Assembly: GCA_017938245.1 (NCBI GenBank)
Contig: JAGBBX010000019.1
Span: 1-44,028 of the forward strand
Direction of reading: 5' to 3'
Length of the DNA stretch: 44,028 nt
Source: Bacteroidaceae bacterium
GTDB taxonomy: Bacteria; Bacteroidota; Bacteroidia; Bacteroidales; Bacteroidaceae
The notes under the pieces were generated by a model, which ran no database searches, was not told the origin of the DNA, and was given only the letters and a program-made list of their open reading frames with translations. This document shows positions 8,377 through 17,333 of the stretch, in pieces. A program made the translations under genes and the position numbers. Position 1 is the first letter of the stretch. Each line of letters opens with the position of its first letter.

Positions 8377-8744
8377 AATTTTCGGAATTGCAGTTTAACC
8401 GAATCGGATTTCAGCGTCATTCTGCTTCGGTTGAGTTTTATTATTTCGAAACGTTCGCTATTGCTGTATAATCCGTGACTTCTGAGAATTGGGCATTTGG
8501 GATCTATCATCTGTATGAAGAGTGAGTCTCCTGTATTTTGAAAGCGTCCATAATGATGACCTATACATATAAGTTTAAGTTGCACATACCAAAAATATTT
8601 TTTCTCTTTTGTATTTTGTATGCTGCCATCGGGCTTTTCAATCTCTAAAAGTTTCCACATTCCACCAAAGTCACCATTCTTATCCTCTTTTTGGCAACTG
8701 CATATAAATAAAGAAGATAGTAGTATCAGTATTATTTTTTTCAT
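8373..8744 (-). CDS. Small lipoprotein, lipocalin-like
   Basis: 123 aa. A type II signal peptide ends at the lipobox ICSC (Cys17), so it is a lipoprotein. The mature part starts with GDFGGMWKLLEIE, continues in alternating beta-strand pattern and ends ...LKSDSVKLQFRKF. GxW near the start of an eight-strand-like region is typical of the lipocalin-like (DUF5004-type) lipoproteins of Bacteroidetes. Ligand unknown. It is the last gene of the minus-strand operon behind the Wzi-like gene (12-nt gap) and ends at the shared terminator. Confidence 0.7.
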   Translation of the reverse strand: MKKIILILLSSLFICSCQKEDKNGDFGGMWKLLEIEKPDGSIQNTKEKKYFWYVQLKLICIGHHYGRFQNTGDSLFIQMIDPKCPILRSHGLYSNSERFEIIKLNRSRMTLKSDSVKLQFRKF

Positions 8745-8756
8745 TTTAGCTCTTCT

Positions 8757-10214
8757 TTAGAAGTTTATAATTCCACTCTTTCGTATTGTGAGCATTGCTC
8801 CGCTGTTGTCGTTGTATAGCTCGCCATTGTCGAATGCAAATGAGGCAGTGGCACTCCAATTTTTTACCCAAGTGGGGGAGTAGGTTAGCTCGAATAGTCC
8901 CGACAGGTTTTCTTTGATATCGGTAAAAGGATGGTCGTAGCTACCCCAGTTGTTCGATTTTGTAAGCAGTACTCTGTAACCAAGAGACTTTATAGGTTGT
9001 CCCTCTATACCAAAATGAAAGGCTTCGACTCGGTTGTTATATGGGCTGAGGATGTGGTCTTTGTTGTATATTGGTGAGGTCACAAGTGGAGTACCTATGG
9101 TCATTCCATAGTTGAACCAACCGTTGTACCACTCGTGGTTGTAGTTACGGTCTCTACAACTTATCTGGTCGGGAATCATTTCTGTTGCATCGTGATAAAT
9201 TGGGCCACCCTGGTTTTTTAGATTGAAATATTCAACTGCTACTGCTGTAATCCAATTACACTCTTTTAGGGTTAGCTCGATACCAACCAACTGCTCGGTC
9301 CAAAGACCATATTCCCAAAACATTTGTGAGTGGTCGTCGAATGCGTGGTCGTAATAGGTTCTTAACTTCCAGTGTTTATCGGTCCAAGTGATGGCGCCAC
9401 TCCAACTACCCAAGTGGTTGCCGGCAATGTTACCTTGGTCCATACCGTGATACTGACTATCGCCTTTAGTTGGAATCAGTATCTTAAAATAGTCACTGAA
9501 TCGTGTGGGATGATGCATATTGTCTCCTTTCTTACCAAAGAGATTATATACCGAACCTCCAAATTGTGCAGCCATATCAAGGCCAAATTCAAAGGTCAGC
9601 GGGAATCGCTCTTGTTTGCCAATCTTAAAATGTATAGCTTTTGAATGGTAGCGTACGCCTGCTGTGCGTTGTTTGTCTTCGGGTACAAAATCTTTTTGCC
9701 AATGTTCGTCGGTGAACCAACCGTATGCCAAATGTCCGCGTAGTGTGAACCAACCGTTAGTGCCGAATATATCCCAATATTCAGGAACTTCGATGCGGAT
9801 TTGTGGAATAGGGCGGGCATTACCGCTCTCGGTGAGGCTGCCTGTCGATAGACGATGGTTGCTGAGGCCGCTCCAACGCTCCTTTTGTCCTAATGATAGG
9901 GTAAACATCTTCCAATTTATATCGGCAAATGCTTGTTGCACTATTATTGTCGATGTGTGATTCTCGGCAAATAGAATATCGCCGCCGTAGGTCGCCGACC
10001 AATTATTATTGAACTTGTGGCTTCCTGATATTGCAGCACGAATATATCCGCTACGAGTGTTTAAGCTACCAATTCCTTGTCGGTTCGAAATGTGCCAGAA
10101 TGGTGTGTAGTCTCCATCTGATGCTATGCCGCTCATCTCGATGCTGTAAGACAGATTTTGCGCAGAAAGTGTTGCCACAAAACAAAACAGTATTACGGAT
10201 AGAATTTTTTTCAT
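8757..10214 (-). CDS. Capsule assembly Wzi-family outer-membrane protein
   Basis: 485 aa. Signal peptide 1-18 (LSAQ). The mature chain is a run of amphipathic beta strands with aromatic girdles (YTPFWHISNRQGIG, FTLSLGQKERWSG) and ends in Phe, as expected of an outer-membrane barrel. The GxKxxRWSGLS-like segment and PFW near the N-terminus match the Wzi family, whose E. coli member is an outer-membrane lectin that holds capsular polysaccharide at the surface. In Bacteroidales the family is common near glycan genes. Here it lies 31 nt behind a nucleotidyltransferase-like gene, which hints at a shared role in surface polysaccharide handling, though no capsule cluster is visible. Confidence 0.8.
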   Translation of the reverse strand: MKKILSVILFCFVATLSAQNLSYSIEMSGIASDGDYTPFWHISNRQGIGSLNTRSGYIRAAISGSHKFNNNWSATYGGDILFAENHTSTIIVQQAFADINWKMFTLSLGQKERWSGLSNHRLSTGSLTESGNARPIPQIRIEVPEYWDIFGTNGWFTLRGHLAYGWFTDEHWQKDFVPEDKQRTAGVRYHSKAIHFKIGKQERFPLTFEFGLDMAAQFGGSVYNLFGKKGDNMHHPTRFSDYFKILIPTKGDSQYHGMDQGNIAGNHLGSWSGAITWTDKHWKLRTYYDHAFDDHSQMFWEYGLWTEQLVGIELTLKECNWITAVAVEYFNLKNQGGPIYHDATEMIPDQISCRDRNYNHEWYNGWFNYGMTIGTPLVTSPIYNKDHILSPYNNRVEAFHFGIEGQPIKSLGYRVLLTKSNNWGSYDHPFTDIKENLSGLFELTYSPTWVKNWSATASFAFDNGELYNDNSGAMLTIRKSGIINF

Positions 10215-10245
10215 TATTAATTCTAAATGATTTATTAAAGGTTTC

Positions 10246-11364
10246 TTATTTAGAAGAGTTGAGTATATGTTTTTTAATTCTTTTACGCCAAAAGAAATGC
10301 CATATTCTAAAGAATGGACTGCAGATTATTTCTATAGGATGGTATTTGAGGAAACGCAAACTGCGCTTACTCTTGAAGATGAAACGTATTAGCGGATTTC
10401 TGCTGTAAAGTTTGCTGTTCATCCTGTTGTCGAATGCTCCAAAGTTTCCTGCAAGCATAATCTCGTTTATGAGAAACTCTCCCTGCTTTTTATCGGGTGG
10501 GGTAATAAGGTACTTATCGGGCATCGCAAATACATCTTGCAGTACATACATCACTGCACGAGAAAAACTATATAGACGAAGCTCTTTTAATGTGGCAACA
10601 GTCTCTTCTTTTTCTTTAGGACTAAATCCGGCAGCGAGTACCATATAATAGTCGAGTAATTGTCTAAGACCTACGCCCTCGGCAAACAGATGACGGTAGA
10701 TGTGTAGAAGGATAAATATTCGGTTGAATGATAGAGTGGGAACTCCCACCTCAAAATCATTACTCAATTTAATTCTGTTTTTGAATACTGAGTCGGAATT
10801 CTGTTTGCAATATTTCTGAAGCTTTTGGTTTGTGAAATACTCGTTCATCCACGATGGGGTGAAATGAACTTCAATATCTATATTTTGTAGTACCGGAAAA
10901 TCGACGTGATGATATACCGGTTCGCTGTTGGGACTTATTGTATCGATATATCTTATAACCTCTTCGCGTGTTCCGTCGAGCCAAATGTCAATGTCTCCGG
11001 GATGTCGGTACTCGGGTGATGGATATAGCTGTGCTATTCCCTGGCCTTTTAGTATTGCATTGCGGAATCCATCCTTAAGAAAACGTTCTGATACTCTATG
11101 AGCATACTCATCCTGACGTTTGTTCTCTTTTTTTAAGCGGTCGCAATATAGATACCATTTGATAATGAGCTCTTTATGCGGGCGTTTCTCCTGTTCCAGT
11201 TTCTCTACACCCAGGAACGCAATTCCCGCTAATGTTTGTTTCTTGGATATTTCATAAATCTCTTCCCATTGGGATGGTGAGATGCCATTGGGAAAGTCGG
11301 TGCTGTTACCCAATGCAACTCGAATGAGTTTATAAAAATTTTGTGTAGCAGAATCTTGTGGCAT
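10246..11364 (-). CDS. Nucleotidyltransferase-fold protein (NTP_transf_5 type)
   Basis: 372 aa, no signal peptide. LKGQG at 105-109 and GDIDIW at 123-128 (Asp124 and Asp126) form the metal-binding core of the polymerase-beta-like nucleotidyltransferase fold, in the arrangement of the uncharacterised NTP_transf_5 family that is often found with capsule or exopolysaccharide genes. The remainder is helical with HIYRHLFAEGVGLRQLLDYY, also a family landmark. The C-terminal 40 residues are very basic (KSKRSLRFLKYH, WRKRIKKHI). It is first in the operon with the Wzi-like protein and lipoprotein. Its promoter is embedded in the repeat array. Confidence 0.8.
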   Translation of the reverse strand: MPQDSATQNFYKLIRVALGNSTDFPNGISPSQWEEIYEISKKQTLAGIAFLGVEKLEQEKRPHKELIIKWYLYCDRLKKENKRQDEYAHRVSERFLKDGFRNAILKGQGIAQLYPSPEYRHPGDIDIWLDGTREEVIRYIDTISPNSEPVYHHVDFPVLQNIDIEVHFTPSWMNEYFTNQKLQKYCKQNSDSVFKNRIKLSNDFEVGVPTLSFNRIFILLHIYRHLFAEGVGLRQLLDYYMVLAAGFSPKEKEETVATLKELRLYSFSRAVMYVLQDVFAMPDKYLITPPDKKQGEFLINEIMLAGNFGAFDNRMNSKLYSRNPLIRFIFKSKRSLRFLKYHPIEIICSPFFRIWHFFWRKRIKKHILNSSK

Positions 11365-11392
11365 AATATCAAATACTCTGTAATCTTATGTG

Positions 11393-11424
11393 CAAAGATA
11401 CAACAAACGAGCGAAATATATAAA
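11393..11424 (-). promoter_or_regulatory. Promoter of the NTase-Wzi operon inside a repeat unit
   Basis: On the minus strand the first repeat unit gives TTTA, a 20-nt spacer and TATCTTTG (plus-strand CAAAGATA at 11393-11400). The start codon is 29 nt downstream of the -7 box. Confidence 0.65.
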
Positions 11425-11740
11425 GCTTGCTTTGATATATTTTACAGCGAGTGCAGTATTATCTTATTTAAAGATACAACAAACGAGCGAAATATATAAA
11501 GCTTGCTTTGATATATTTTACAGTGACAACGCGAAAAGAGCGTTGTTTGCGACGACTGAAGCTTTAGCTTTACAAAGGAGTGCAGCTTGCTGCAACAGTA
11601 TTATCTTATTTAAAGATACAACAAACGAGCGAAATATATAAAGCTTGCTTTGTTCTACGAACCCACTCTCGCTCGGCAAAGTAAGTAAACTTGCTTTGCT
11701 CTCGCTTACTCGTGGCTTTAATATATTTTACAGCGAGTGT
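11397..11740. repeat. Tandem repeat array, locus 1 (period 76 bp)
   Basis: The core ACAAACGAGCGAAATATATA begins at 11403, 11479 and 11621. Copies 1 and 2 are 76 bp apart. Copy 3 is displaced by about 66 bp of other sequence (about 11524-11600), and copy 3 is itself interrupted by a stretch (about 11655-11715) rich in CTCGCT and GCAAAGTAAGTAAACTTGCTTTGC. The core is followed by AAGCTTGCTTTGATATATTTTACAGCGAGTG. Related arrays lie at 19219-19330 and 40505-40735. No coding capacity. Confidence 0.9.
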
Positions 11741-11789
11741 CGTATAAGATGAAAAAATTAACACATTTAACTAAAAATATGATAAAATG

Positions 11790-11823
11790 TTTACCTGTAT
11801 GCGGTTTGCAGACTATAATTTTG
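11790..11823 (+). promoter_or_regulatory. Promoter of the phage-type cassette
   Basis: TAATTTTG at 11816-11823 is a good TAnnTTTG -7 box; TTTA at 11790-11793 is an acceptable -33 box (22-nt spacing). The first start codon is 14 nt further. Confidence 0.5.
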
Positions 11824-11836
11824 CTCTAAAAAAAGT

Positions 11837-12928
11837 ATGAACGGAATTAGTAGAAAAAAATTAGCATTAAGTCGTTCAGGTGTATCGGTTCTTTATCGGA
11901 AATTAGAGATGGAGTTAATAGTTTGGAAAGATACACTTGCAAGAAAAAATGTTTGGAATTATGTGAAATGGGGTAGTGGTTGTTCGCTTAATGAATTCAG
12001 AGAACGCGGGTGTTATATAATAGATGGTCTGCGCCAGGATGCTGATGATGGATTACCCGAGGTGGTATGTGACAAATTTGCAGCAATGCTAATGGTTGTG
12101 GATACAAGACCGATTGGGGCCATTGATAGTGATGGGGTAGTTGGGCAATTCCTGTATTTATCTGATACTTACTCGGGTACTTCGGGGATATATACGCGCT
12201 CATATAAATATAATATAGCCGAGTGGACTACCTGGGAAGAATGTAGTGGAAAAGATGTGTCTTTAAGAGATAGGTTAAAGGTAGTTGAGCATAAAGTATT
12301 CCCACTTGAAGTTACCATTGCCGTATCACCTTCTGCTGCGCAAGAATTTACGGGCGCAAATAGAGACTTTACAATATCGTGGACGGTGAAGATTGCGGGC
12401 GAGCAGGTTGTGCCGTCGAAATTGGAACTTAAAGTGGGTAACGATTATATTCCTATTGATAAAGAGGAATCATCGAAAGTTGTATCGGCTAATAACGATA
12501 AGCAGGTAACGCTGCTTGTAGAGGCCGGGGGTCGTTCTGCAACAAAAACTGCTAATATAAATTTTGCGCGTCGTTACTATTCGGCGGTTGTAGACAGCGG
12601 TTGGAGTGCAACAGATGATACAATCAAGGCGCTTGCAAAAAGTGCGCTTAAGAGCGCCGCTGCTGCAACTGTTACTTATAGTGCAGCAACGCAAAAGAAG
12701 ATTGTGTTTGCTTATCCTGCTTCTCACGGACTAATGTCGACTATTAAGGATGCTTACGGTAATTCTATGTTCGCACTGAATGATAGCGGTAAAACTTTTA
12801 ATACTGCTCCTAAAACTATAGCAGTCACTCTTTCGGGTGGGGCAACGCTCGATTATTATGTTTACGAATCGGCTATTACGAATGTGACAGCAGGCAACAT
12901 TACTTATACAACAAAATCTTTTGACTAA
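11837..12928 (+). CDS. Phage-type tail fibre protein with pyocin-knob-like domain
   Basis: 363 aa, no signal peptide. Residues about 50-135 (SLNEFRERGCYIIDG, then LMVVDTRP, YLSDTYSGTSGIYTRSY and EWTTWEEC) have the layout of the pyocin-knob domain: a Tyr-x-Ile-Asp strand, a strand ending in Val-Asp, then YTRSY and a final W-x-x-W. Residues about 155-250 look like an immunoglobulin-like module. The C-terminal part (AVVDSGWSATDD to SFD) is a beta-rich domain seen in Bacteroidetes phage tail proteins. It probably forms part of a receptor-binding fibre. The N-terminal 40 basic residues do not resemble a usual baseplate-attachment domain, so it may be trimmed. First gene of a five-gene cassette. 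Confidence 0.6.
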   Translation: MNGISRKKLALSRSGVSVLYRKLEMELIVWKDTLARKNVWNYVKWGSGCSLNEFRERGCYIIDGLRQDADDGLPEVVCDKFAAMLMVVDTRPIGAIDSDGVVGQFLYLSDTYSGTSGIYTRSYKYNIAEWTTWEECSGKDVSLRDRLKVVEHKVFPLEVTIAVSPSAAQEFTGANRDFTISWTVKIAGEQVVPSKLELKVGNDYIPIDKEESSKVVSANNDKQVTLLVEAGGRSATKTANINFARRYYSAVVDSGWSATDDTIKALAKSALKSAAAATVTYSAATQKKIVFAYPASHGLMSTIKDAYGNSMFALNDSGKTFNTAPKTIAVTLSGGATLDYYVYESAITNVTAGNITYTTKSFD

Positions 12929-12945
12929 CTTAAAACTATATTACT

Positions 12946-15900
12946 ATGGCATTTAATTATATGGAGAATATCTCCTACAACAACAATCGACCCAATTTCG
13001 AGCGTGATAGTGCAAAGACTATTGCTCAACTATTGGCAATAAACCCTGCTGATAAAGGTTATGACTATGGGCATATTGTCTTTTGTGAAGAGGACGGCAG
13101 GCATTATAAATTTAATTATGATTACGATAATCCTCCTGCAAATGACGAAAAAGATGCTGTTACAGGATGGTTCGTCCCCTCGGATGGTACCAGAAAGGCT
13201 GTGAGGAATTCCGAAGGCAGTGTACTTTCCAAAGGCTATATTATCTTGAACAGGAATAGGGATTTTGTTTCTCAAATAAATGTTGACGAAACAATTTATG
13301 AAATTAGAGATTATTTTGATTTAGGCGGAGAAGAGATTGCTCTTCCTGCAAACTGTGTACTAAAGTTCAGCGGTGGAATGTTGGCTAATGGTACTGTTAT
13401 AGGAAACGGTATTACAATAGAGGCTCCATTATTTCGCATTTTTGCCGATGATATCACTTTAAAAGGGGATTTTAATTGTGATTTCTATCCCGAGTGGTTT
13501 GGTGCCGTAACTTATTCCGAGGTTACTGCAATAGATAACGCTGCTGTATTTAATAATGCAATCACTCAAATTTATAATATGAGTGGTGCTCACGATTTAA
13601 TACTTACAGGAACGTATTTGATTAAAGATACTATTTTTTTAAAACCAAAAGCTTCTTTAATAGGAAGGTATGCTAAAACAAGTTATGATACTCTTATAGG
13701 TAATAAAGAGATAGGTAGTGGCTTTTTGGTCGATTTTGACGATAATAACAAATATGCTATTGATTCTTGTTTAACGCAGTTGACTGCTGATAATAATTAT
13801 ACGGGTAAGAAATTAGCTTTTATTAAATATAATCATTTATGGTTTGATGCAGCTAAAGCCGCAGAAAATAGCTATACTATTACTGATAATATCGTTTACG
13901 ATAATGGTACATCGCAGGTGGATGATACTATAACCGGAAAACTATGGGCTAATGGATGGAGAAAAAGCACTAATATAAAAAATATTATATTACAACCTCT
14001 TAATAAACCTATTCAAAACAGTGAAATTCCTTTTGGTGGAATAAGACTTATTAGTTGGTTTTCAGGAACTATTGACAGTGTTACCATACAAGGATTTGCT
14101 GTTTGTTTAAATATTGCTGAAAGTTGGTCTTGCTCTATAAATAGATTGAATATATTAACTCGTTATATTGGTGTCTATTTTGGAAAAGACTGTACTCAAT
14201 GTGATATAAGAGATTCTGATATAGAGCGATATAATGCAAATGGAGTTTATTTCGACCATAAAACTGCGGAATTAGTTTATAGAGATAAAGACAAACTATT
14301 ACTACCTTATGACGATGCGGGAAGAGTCGAGGGGGATGAGGGCTTTACTCATTCTATAACAAAGTATATTGCTACTCCCGAAAGTGTTGACGATGATTTC
14401 TTAACTAATTATGTCGGTACACAACTTCTGACAGTGGCAATTATGACAGAAAGTTATGACATAGACCATACAAAGATATTGCTTGATAATATCGTTTTTC
14501 AAGCAATCGATGGAATATTTATAAATACTAATATTTGTAATGTGTCTTTTAACTTCTGTTATATAGAGGCTGTTACTAAATTAGGATTTTATACTTATAA
14601 AGGAGTAATAAGGTGGTTGAATCCGAGTTTTATAGGTAATATGATTAACCCTTACGGTGCTGTTACATTTGAAGGTAAAATTACTATTGAGGATATGAAC
14701 TCTCCAAGATGTTACCCGTCTTATACTATGGAAGATGTAAAAAGTGGATTGACAAGACCTCGTTATTATGTAACTCCGCAGGAGCTTTATTATGATAAAT
14801 TTATTGTAATACCAAGCTATGATAATATACATCCAGCCGGTAGTACCCCATCTCAAGGCACTGTTGAACCCGGAAGTGTTGCTGCTGCAAAACAACTTGT
14901 TCCTATAAATAATACGTACTATATTGGTATAGATAATTGGAATAAAAAATATAATTGGAATGATTATACGGATTTAAATTCAGGATTAGAGCGTAATTCG
15001 TGGATACCTTTTAAAAGGGTTTTAGAATTATATGACCCTAAAGTTGCTACATTTTATTTAGCTTTTAGTAGTGATGATTACTCAGCTGAAGGTATCTTAT
15101 TAAAAGATAAAGATTTTACATTTATACGATATAAAAATACTGATACAAATGGAATGTTCGACTCTACCACTCCAATGAGATTGCAAGATAGTAATGTTAA
15201 ATTTGTAAACATAAGTATAACCTGTTTTGATACTATTAAAAATGTGTTTGAAGTAGCCGGTAAGTGTTCAATATGGGCAGACGAATCAAGTAATATAGTG
15301 AGTGGTGCTAAACTTATTAAACTTATTTCAGATGATAATAGACCGGTTGAACTTGACTTTTTTTATAATAGAGCTATGAATTCATCTGATGTTCATAGAC
15401 TTTACTTATCTCATTTAGATGAATATGGTATAAAGTATACATTAAAAATAACAACACCAAGAGACACTAAAGTATATACAAATACAACTCCTCCTACCAA
15501 AGGTATTGCTAAAGGAGAAACATTTATTTATAATGACAAAACTCTTGTTTGGAATGGTAGTAGTTGGGATACTCAACTTATACCTAACTATGATTTGTAT
15601 GTAGCTTTGGGTGCAGAGTATAATGATACAGGAGCTGATATAACAAAAACTGCGCCTTGGGAAGAAGAGGTTGTTCATAAATCGGAGCATTGGTATTATA
15701 ATGGTATTGGTGATTTAACCGATGTTGATATGTTGAATATATATTTACATAAAGATTTGGTAACGACAAGACTAAATCTTTATATGGGTGTTTCACGAAT
15801 AAATACCATAAGAACTATTGTACCTATAGAATACGGAAGAACTTTGTCAAACATACCTGTTGATTCAAGAAGTTTTTTTCGAAATAATCCAAATGTGCAA

Positions 15901-16341
15901 GTACTAAGATGGGGATTATTGGCTGGAGATTATGGCCAAAATCTAATCACACTTGATACTACTGATACAAGTTTTATGCTTAAAATGGGTGCTAATATGA
16001 CTTTGGCTTTTGCTGAATGTTACGCTTTGAAGTATATATATCCAATAAATGTATCGGATACTACAGATTTTTCAAGAATTTTTGCAGGAAGTGGAAATAT
16101 TATTGACGCAAGATTATATGGTCTTAAAGCTAATATAGACCTTAGTCCTTGTCCGAATATACGAAAAGAGTGCTTGATGTATATAATAACTAATGCAAAT
16201 CCTACTACTGCAATAACTATAACATTGCACGCAACAGCTTACGCTAATCTTGCTGAGGATGCTGAAATTATGGCAAAATTAGAAGAGAGAAACGCAGGTT
16301 TGTCGGCAAGCGGAGGAAGTATCGGTTTGGAACCGGCTTAA
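12946..16341 (+). CDS. Tailspike-like right-handed beta-helix protein
   Basis: 1131 aa, no signal peptide. Residues 1-90 form a small head domain (DKGYDYGHIVFCEEDGRHYKF). Residues about 105-165 contain the YEIRDYFDLGGEEIALPANC and LKFSGGMLANGTVIGNG pattern typical of Bacteroidetes phage spike proteins, followed by DFYPEWFGA and a long beta-helix to about 650 (AVFNNAITQIY, NIILQPL, SVTIQGF, RLNIL). Residues about 650-940 are beta-rich. The last 150 have leucine-rich, BspA-like features (FRNNPNVQVLRW, YALKYIYPINV, SPCPNIRKECL). The core is markedly AT-rich, unlike its neighbours, a sign of transfer or of host-range diversification. Likely a receptor-binding or glycan-cutting spike. Confidence 0.7.
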   Translation: MAFNYMENISYNNNRPNFERDSAKTIAQLLAINPADKGYDYGHIVFCEEDGRHYKFNYDYDNPPANDEKDAVTGWFVPSDGTRKAVRNSEGSVLSKGYIILNRNRDFVSQINVDETIYEIRDYFDLGGEEIALPANCVLKFSGGMLANGTVIGNGITIEAPLFRIFADDITLKGDFNCDFYPEWFGAVTYSEVTAIDNAAVFNNAITQIYNMSGAHDLILTGTYLIKDTIFLKPKASLIGRYAKTSYDTLIGNKEIGSGFLVDFDDNNKYAIDSCLTQLTADNNYTGKKLAFIKYNHLWFDAAKAAENSYTITDNIVYDNGTSQVDDTITGKLWANGWRKSTNIKNIILQPLNKPIQNSEIPFGGIRLISWFSGTIDSVTIQGFAVCLNIAESWSCSINRLNILTRYIGVYFGKDCTQCDIRDSDIERYNANGVYFDHKTAELVYRDKDKLLLPYDDAGRVEGDEGFTHSITKYIATPESVDDDFLTNYVGTQLLTVAIMTESYDIDHTKILLDNIVFQAIDGIFINTNICNVSFNFCYIEAVTKLGFYTYKGVIRWLNPSFIGNMINPYGAVTFEGKITIEDMNSPRCYPSYTMEDVKSGLTRPRYYVTPQELYYDKFIVIPSYDNIHPAGSTPSQGTVEPGSVAAAKQLVPINNTYYIGIDNWNKKYNWNDYTDLNSGLERNSWIPFKRVLELYDPKVATFYLAFSSDDYSAEGILLKDKDFTFIRYKNTDTNGMFDSTTPMRLQDSNVKFVNISITCFDTIKNVFEVAGKCSIWADESSNIVSGAKLIKLISDDNRPVELDFFYNRAMNSSDVHRLYLSHLDEYGIKYTLKITTPRDTKVYTNTTPPTKGIAKGETFIYNDKTLVWNGSSWDTQLIPNYDLYVALGAEYNDTGADITKTAPWEEEVVHKSEHWYYNGIGDLTDVDMLNIYLHKDLVTTRLNLYMGVSRINTIRTIVPIEYGRTLSNIPVDSRSFFRNNPNVQVLRWGLLAGDYGQNLITLDTTDTSFMLKMGANMTLAFAECYALKYIYPINVSDTTDFSRIFAGSGNIIDARLYGLKANIDLSPCPNIRKECLMYIITNANPTTAITITLHATAYANLAEDAEIMAKLEERNAGLSASGGSIGLEPA

Positions 16342-16363
16342 AATTATTAAATATAAAAGAACT

Positions 16364-16960
16364 ATGATTTACGGAACACATAATAGCGCGACAGGGGGGC
16401 AGCTTGTTTGGTGGCTGCGCCCTCTTGCGTGGCTTGTCAATCTGACAAGTAAATGCCAGGCAAAGAGTATAGAAGAGCAGTTAGAGGATGGTGTACGTCT
16501 CTTTAATCTGCAAGTGACAAAGTACGGCGGTGAGTGGGTTTTCTCGCACGGGACAGCTATCTACAAGGAGGAACTTATCCCAACGCTTGCATTGATGTTG
16601 CGTTACGCTACCCAAGAGAAACCGATATATTTTCAGTTGGTTCTTGACGATAATTGGTTTACGGGGCAGCCTGTCGAGGAGTTTAAAGAGCTTGTTGAGC
16701 TTATCGTGGAGGATTTGAAAGGCGACAACCTTAAGATGCACTACGCTTGGGTTGAGGGCAGTGAGGAGTATCCTTATCTTAGTGGCATACAGCTTAGTTA
16801 TGAGGAGCAATATTGGACTCTTGCGTGGGCGAAGAGATATGCCAAGAGTCTGCTCGATTGGTTGCCTCTGCCCAAACGACACGCTCGAAGGTATAATGCC
16901 GAGTATAAGAAGAATTGCAAAAGGGAATTTTTAATGCTCGATTTTTATGAATTGGATTGA
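16364..16960 (+). CDS. PI-PLC-like phosphodiesterase of phage type
   Basis: 198 aa. IYGTHNSATG at 2-10 places His6 where the general base of bacterial PI-specific phospholipase C sits; GVRLFN at 43-48 matches the Arg strand (the usual Asp is Asn48); and FSHG at 60-63 places His62 as general acid. These are the PI-PLC X-domain landmarks. No signal peptide is seen; WWLRPLAWLV near residues 16-25 is hydrophobic. Substrate unknown: phosphoinositides are rare in bacteria, so it may act on another glycerophosphodiester or bind glycans. It sits between the spike gene and the lysis genes, 22 nt after the former and overlapping the latter by 14 nt. Confidence 0.65.
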   Translation: MIYGTHNSATGGQLVWWLRPLAWLVNLTSKCQAKSIEEQLEDGVRLFNLQVTKYGGEWVFSHGTAIYKEELIPTLALMLRYATQEKPIYFQLVLDDNWFTGQPVEEFKELVELIVEDLKGDNLKMHYAWVEGSEEYPYLSGIQLSYEEQYWTLAWAKRYAKSLLDWLPLPKRHARRYNAEYKKNCKREFLMLDFYELD

Positions 16961-17321
16961 GGTAATTGTTACTGTGGCAGGTGCTTTCGGTGGTCTTGAA
17001 CTGCTTAAATGGTTGCTCACTCGCAAACAGAGTGCAAGGATGGCCGAGTCGAAAGCCGATAGTGACGAGTTTCATTATCTAAAGGAACGTATTGAGTTTG
17101 CCGACAAGCAGCTGCTCGATAAGGAGCAGAGGTTTGTCGAGCAGACGAATTTAGTACGAGACCTTAACCGTCAGATGTTGGAACTTAACACGCAACTATT
17201 GGCTAAACAGGTTGAGATTGGAAACCTGCAGTCGGAGGTTAGTGAGCTGCGTGCCGAGAGGAAAATGAAACTGTGTGAGCGTAAGGGTTGTAAGGACAGG
17301 CAACCGCAGAGTGGATATTAA
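16947..17321 (+). CDS. Holin/spanin-like small membrane coiled-coil protein
   Basis: 124 aa. One N-terminal transmembrane helix (WIEVIVTVAGAFGGLELLKWLL) is followed by a long charged coiled coil (residues about 40-110, heptads through QLLDKEQRFVEQTNLV and LNTQLLAKQVEIGNLQ) and a Cys-containing basic tail (CERKGCKDR). This layout suits a phage holin-accessory or inner-membrane spanin-like protein. Overlap with the PI-PLC-like gene and only 12 nt to the lysin-like gene indicate coupled expression. A precise family is not recognised. Confidence 0.55.
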   Translation: MNWIEVIVTVAGAFGGLELLKWLLTRKQSARMAESKADSDEFHYLKERIEFADKQLLDKEQRFVEQTNLVRDLNRQMLELNTQLLAKQVEIGNLQSEVSELRAERKMKLCERKGCKDRQPQSGY

Positions 17322-17333
17322 ATAGTGAGAATT

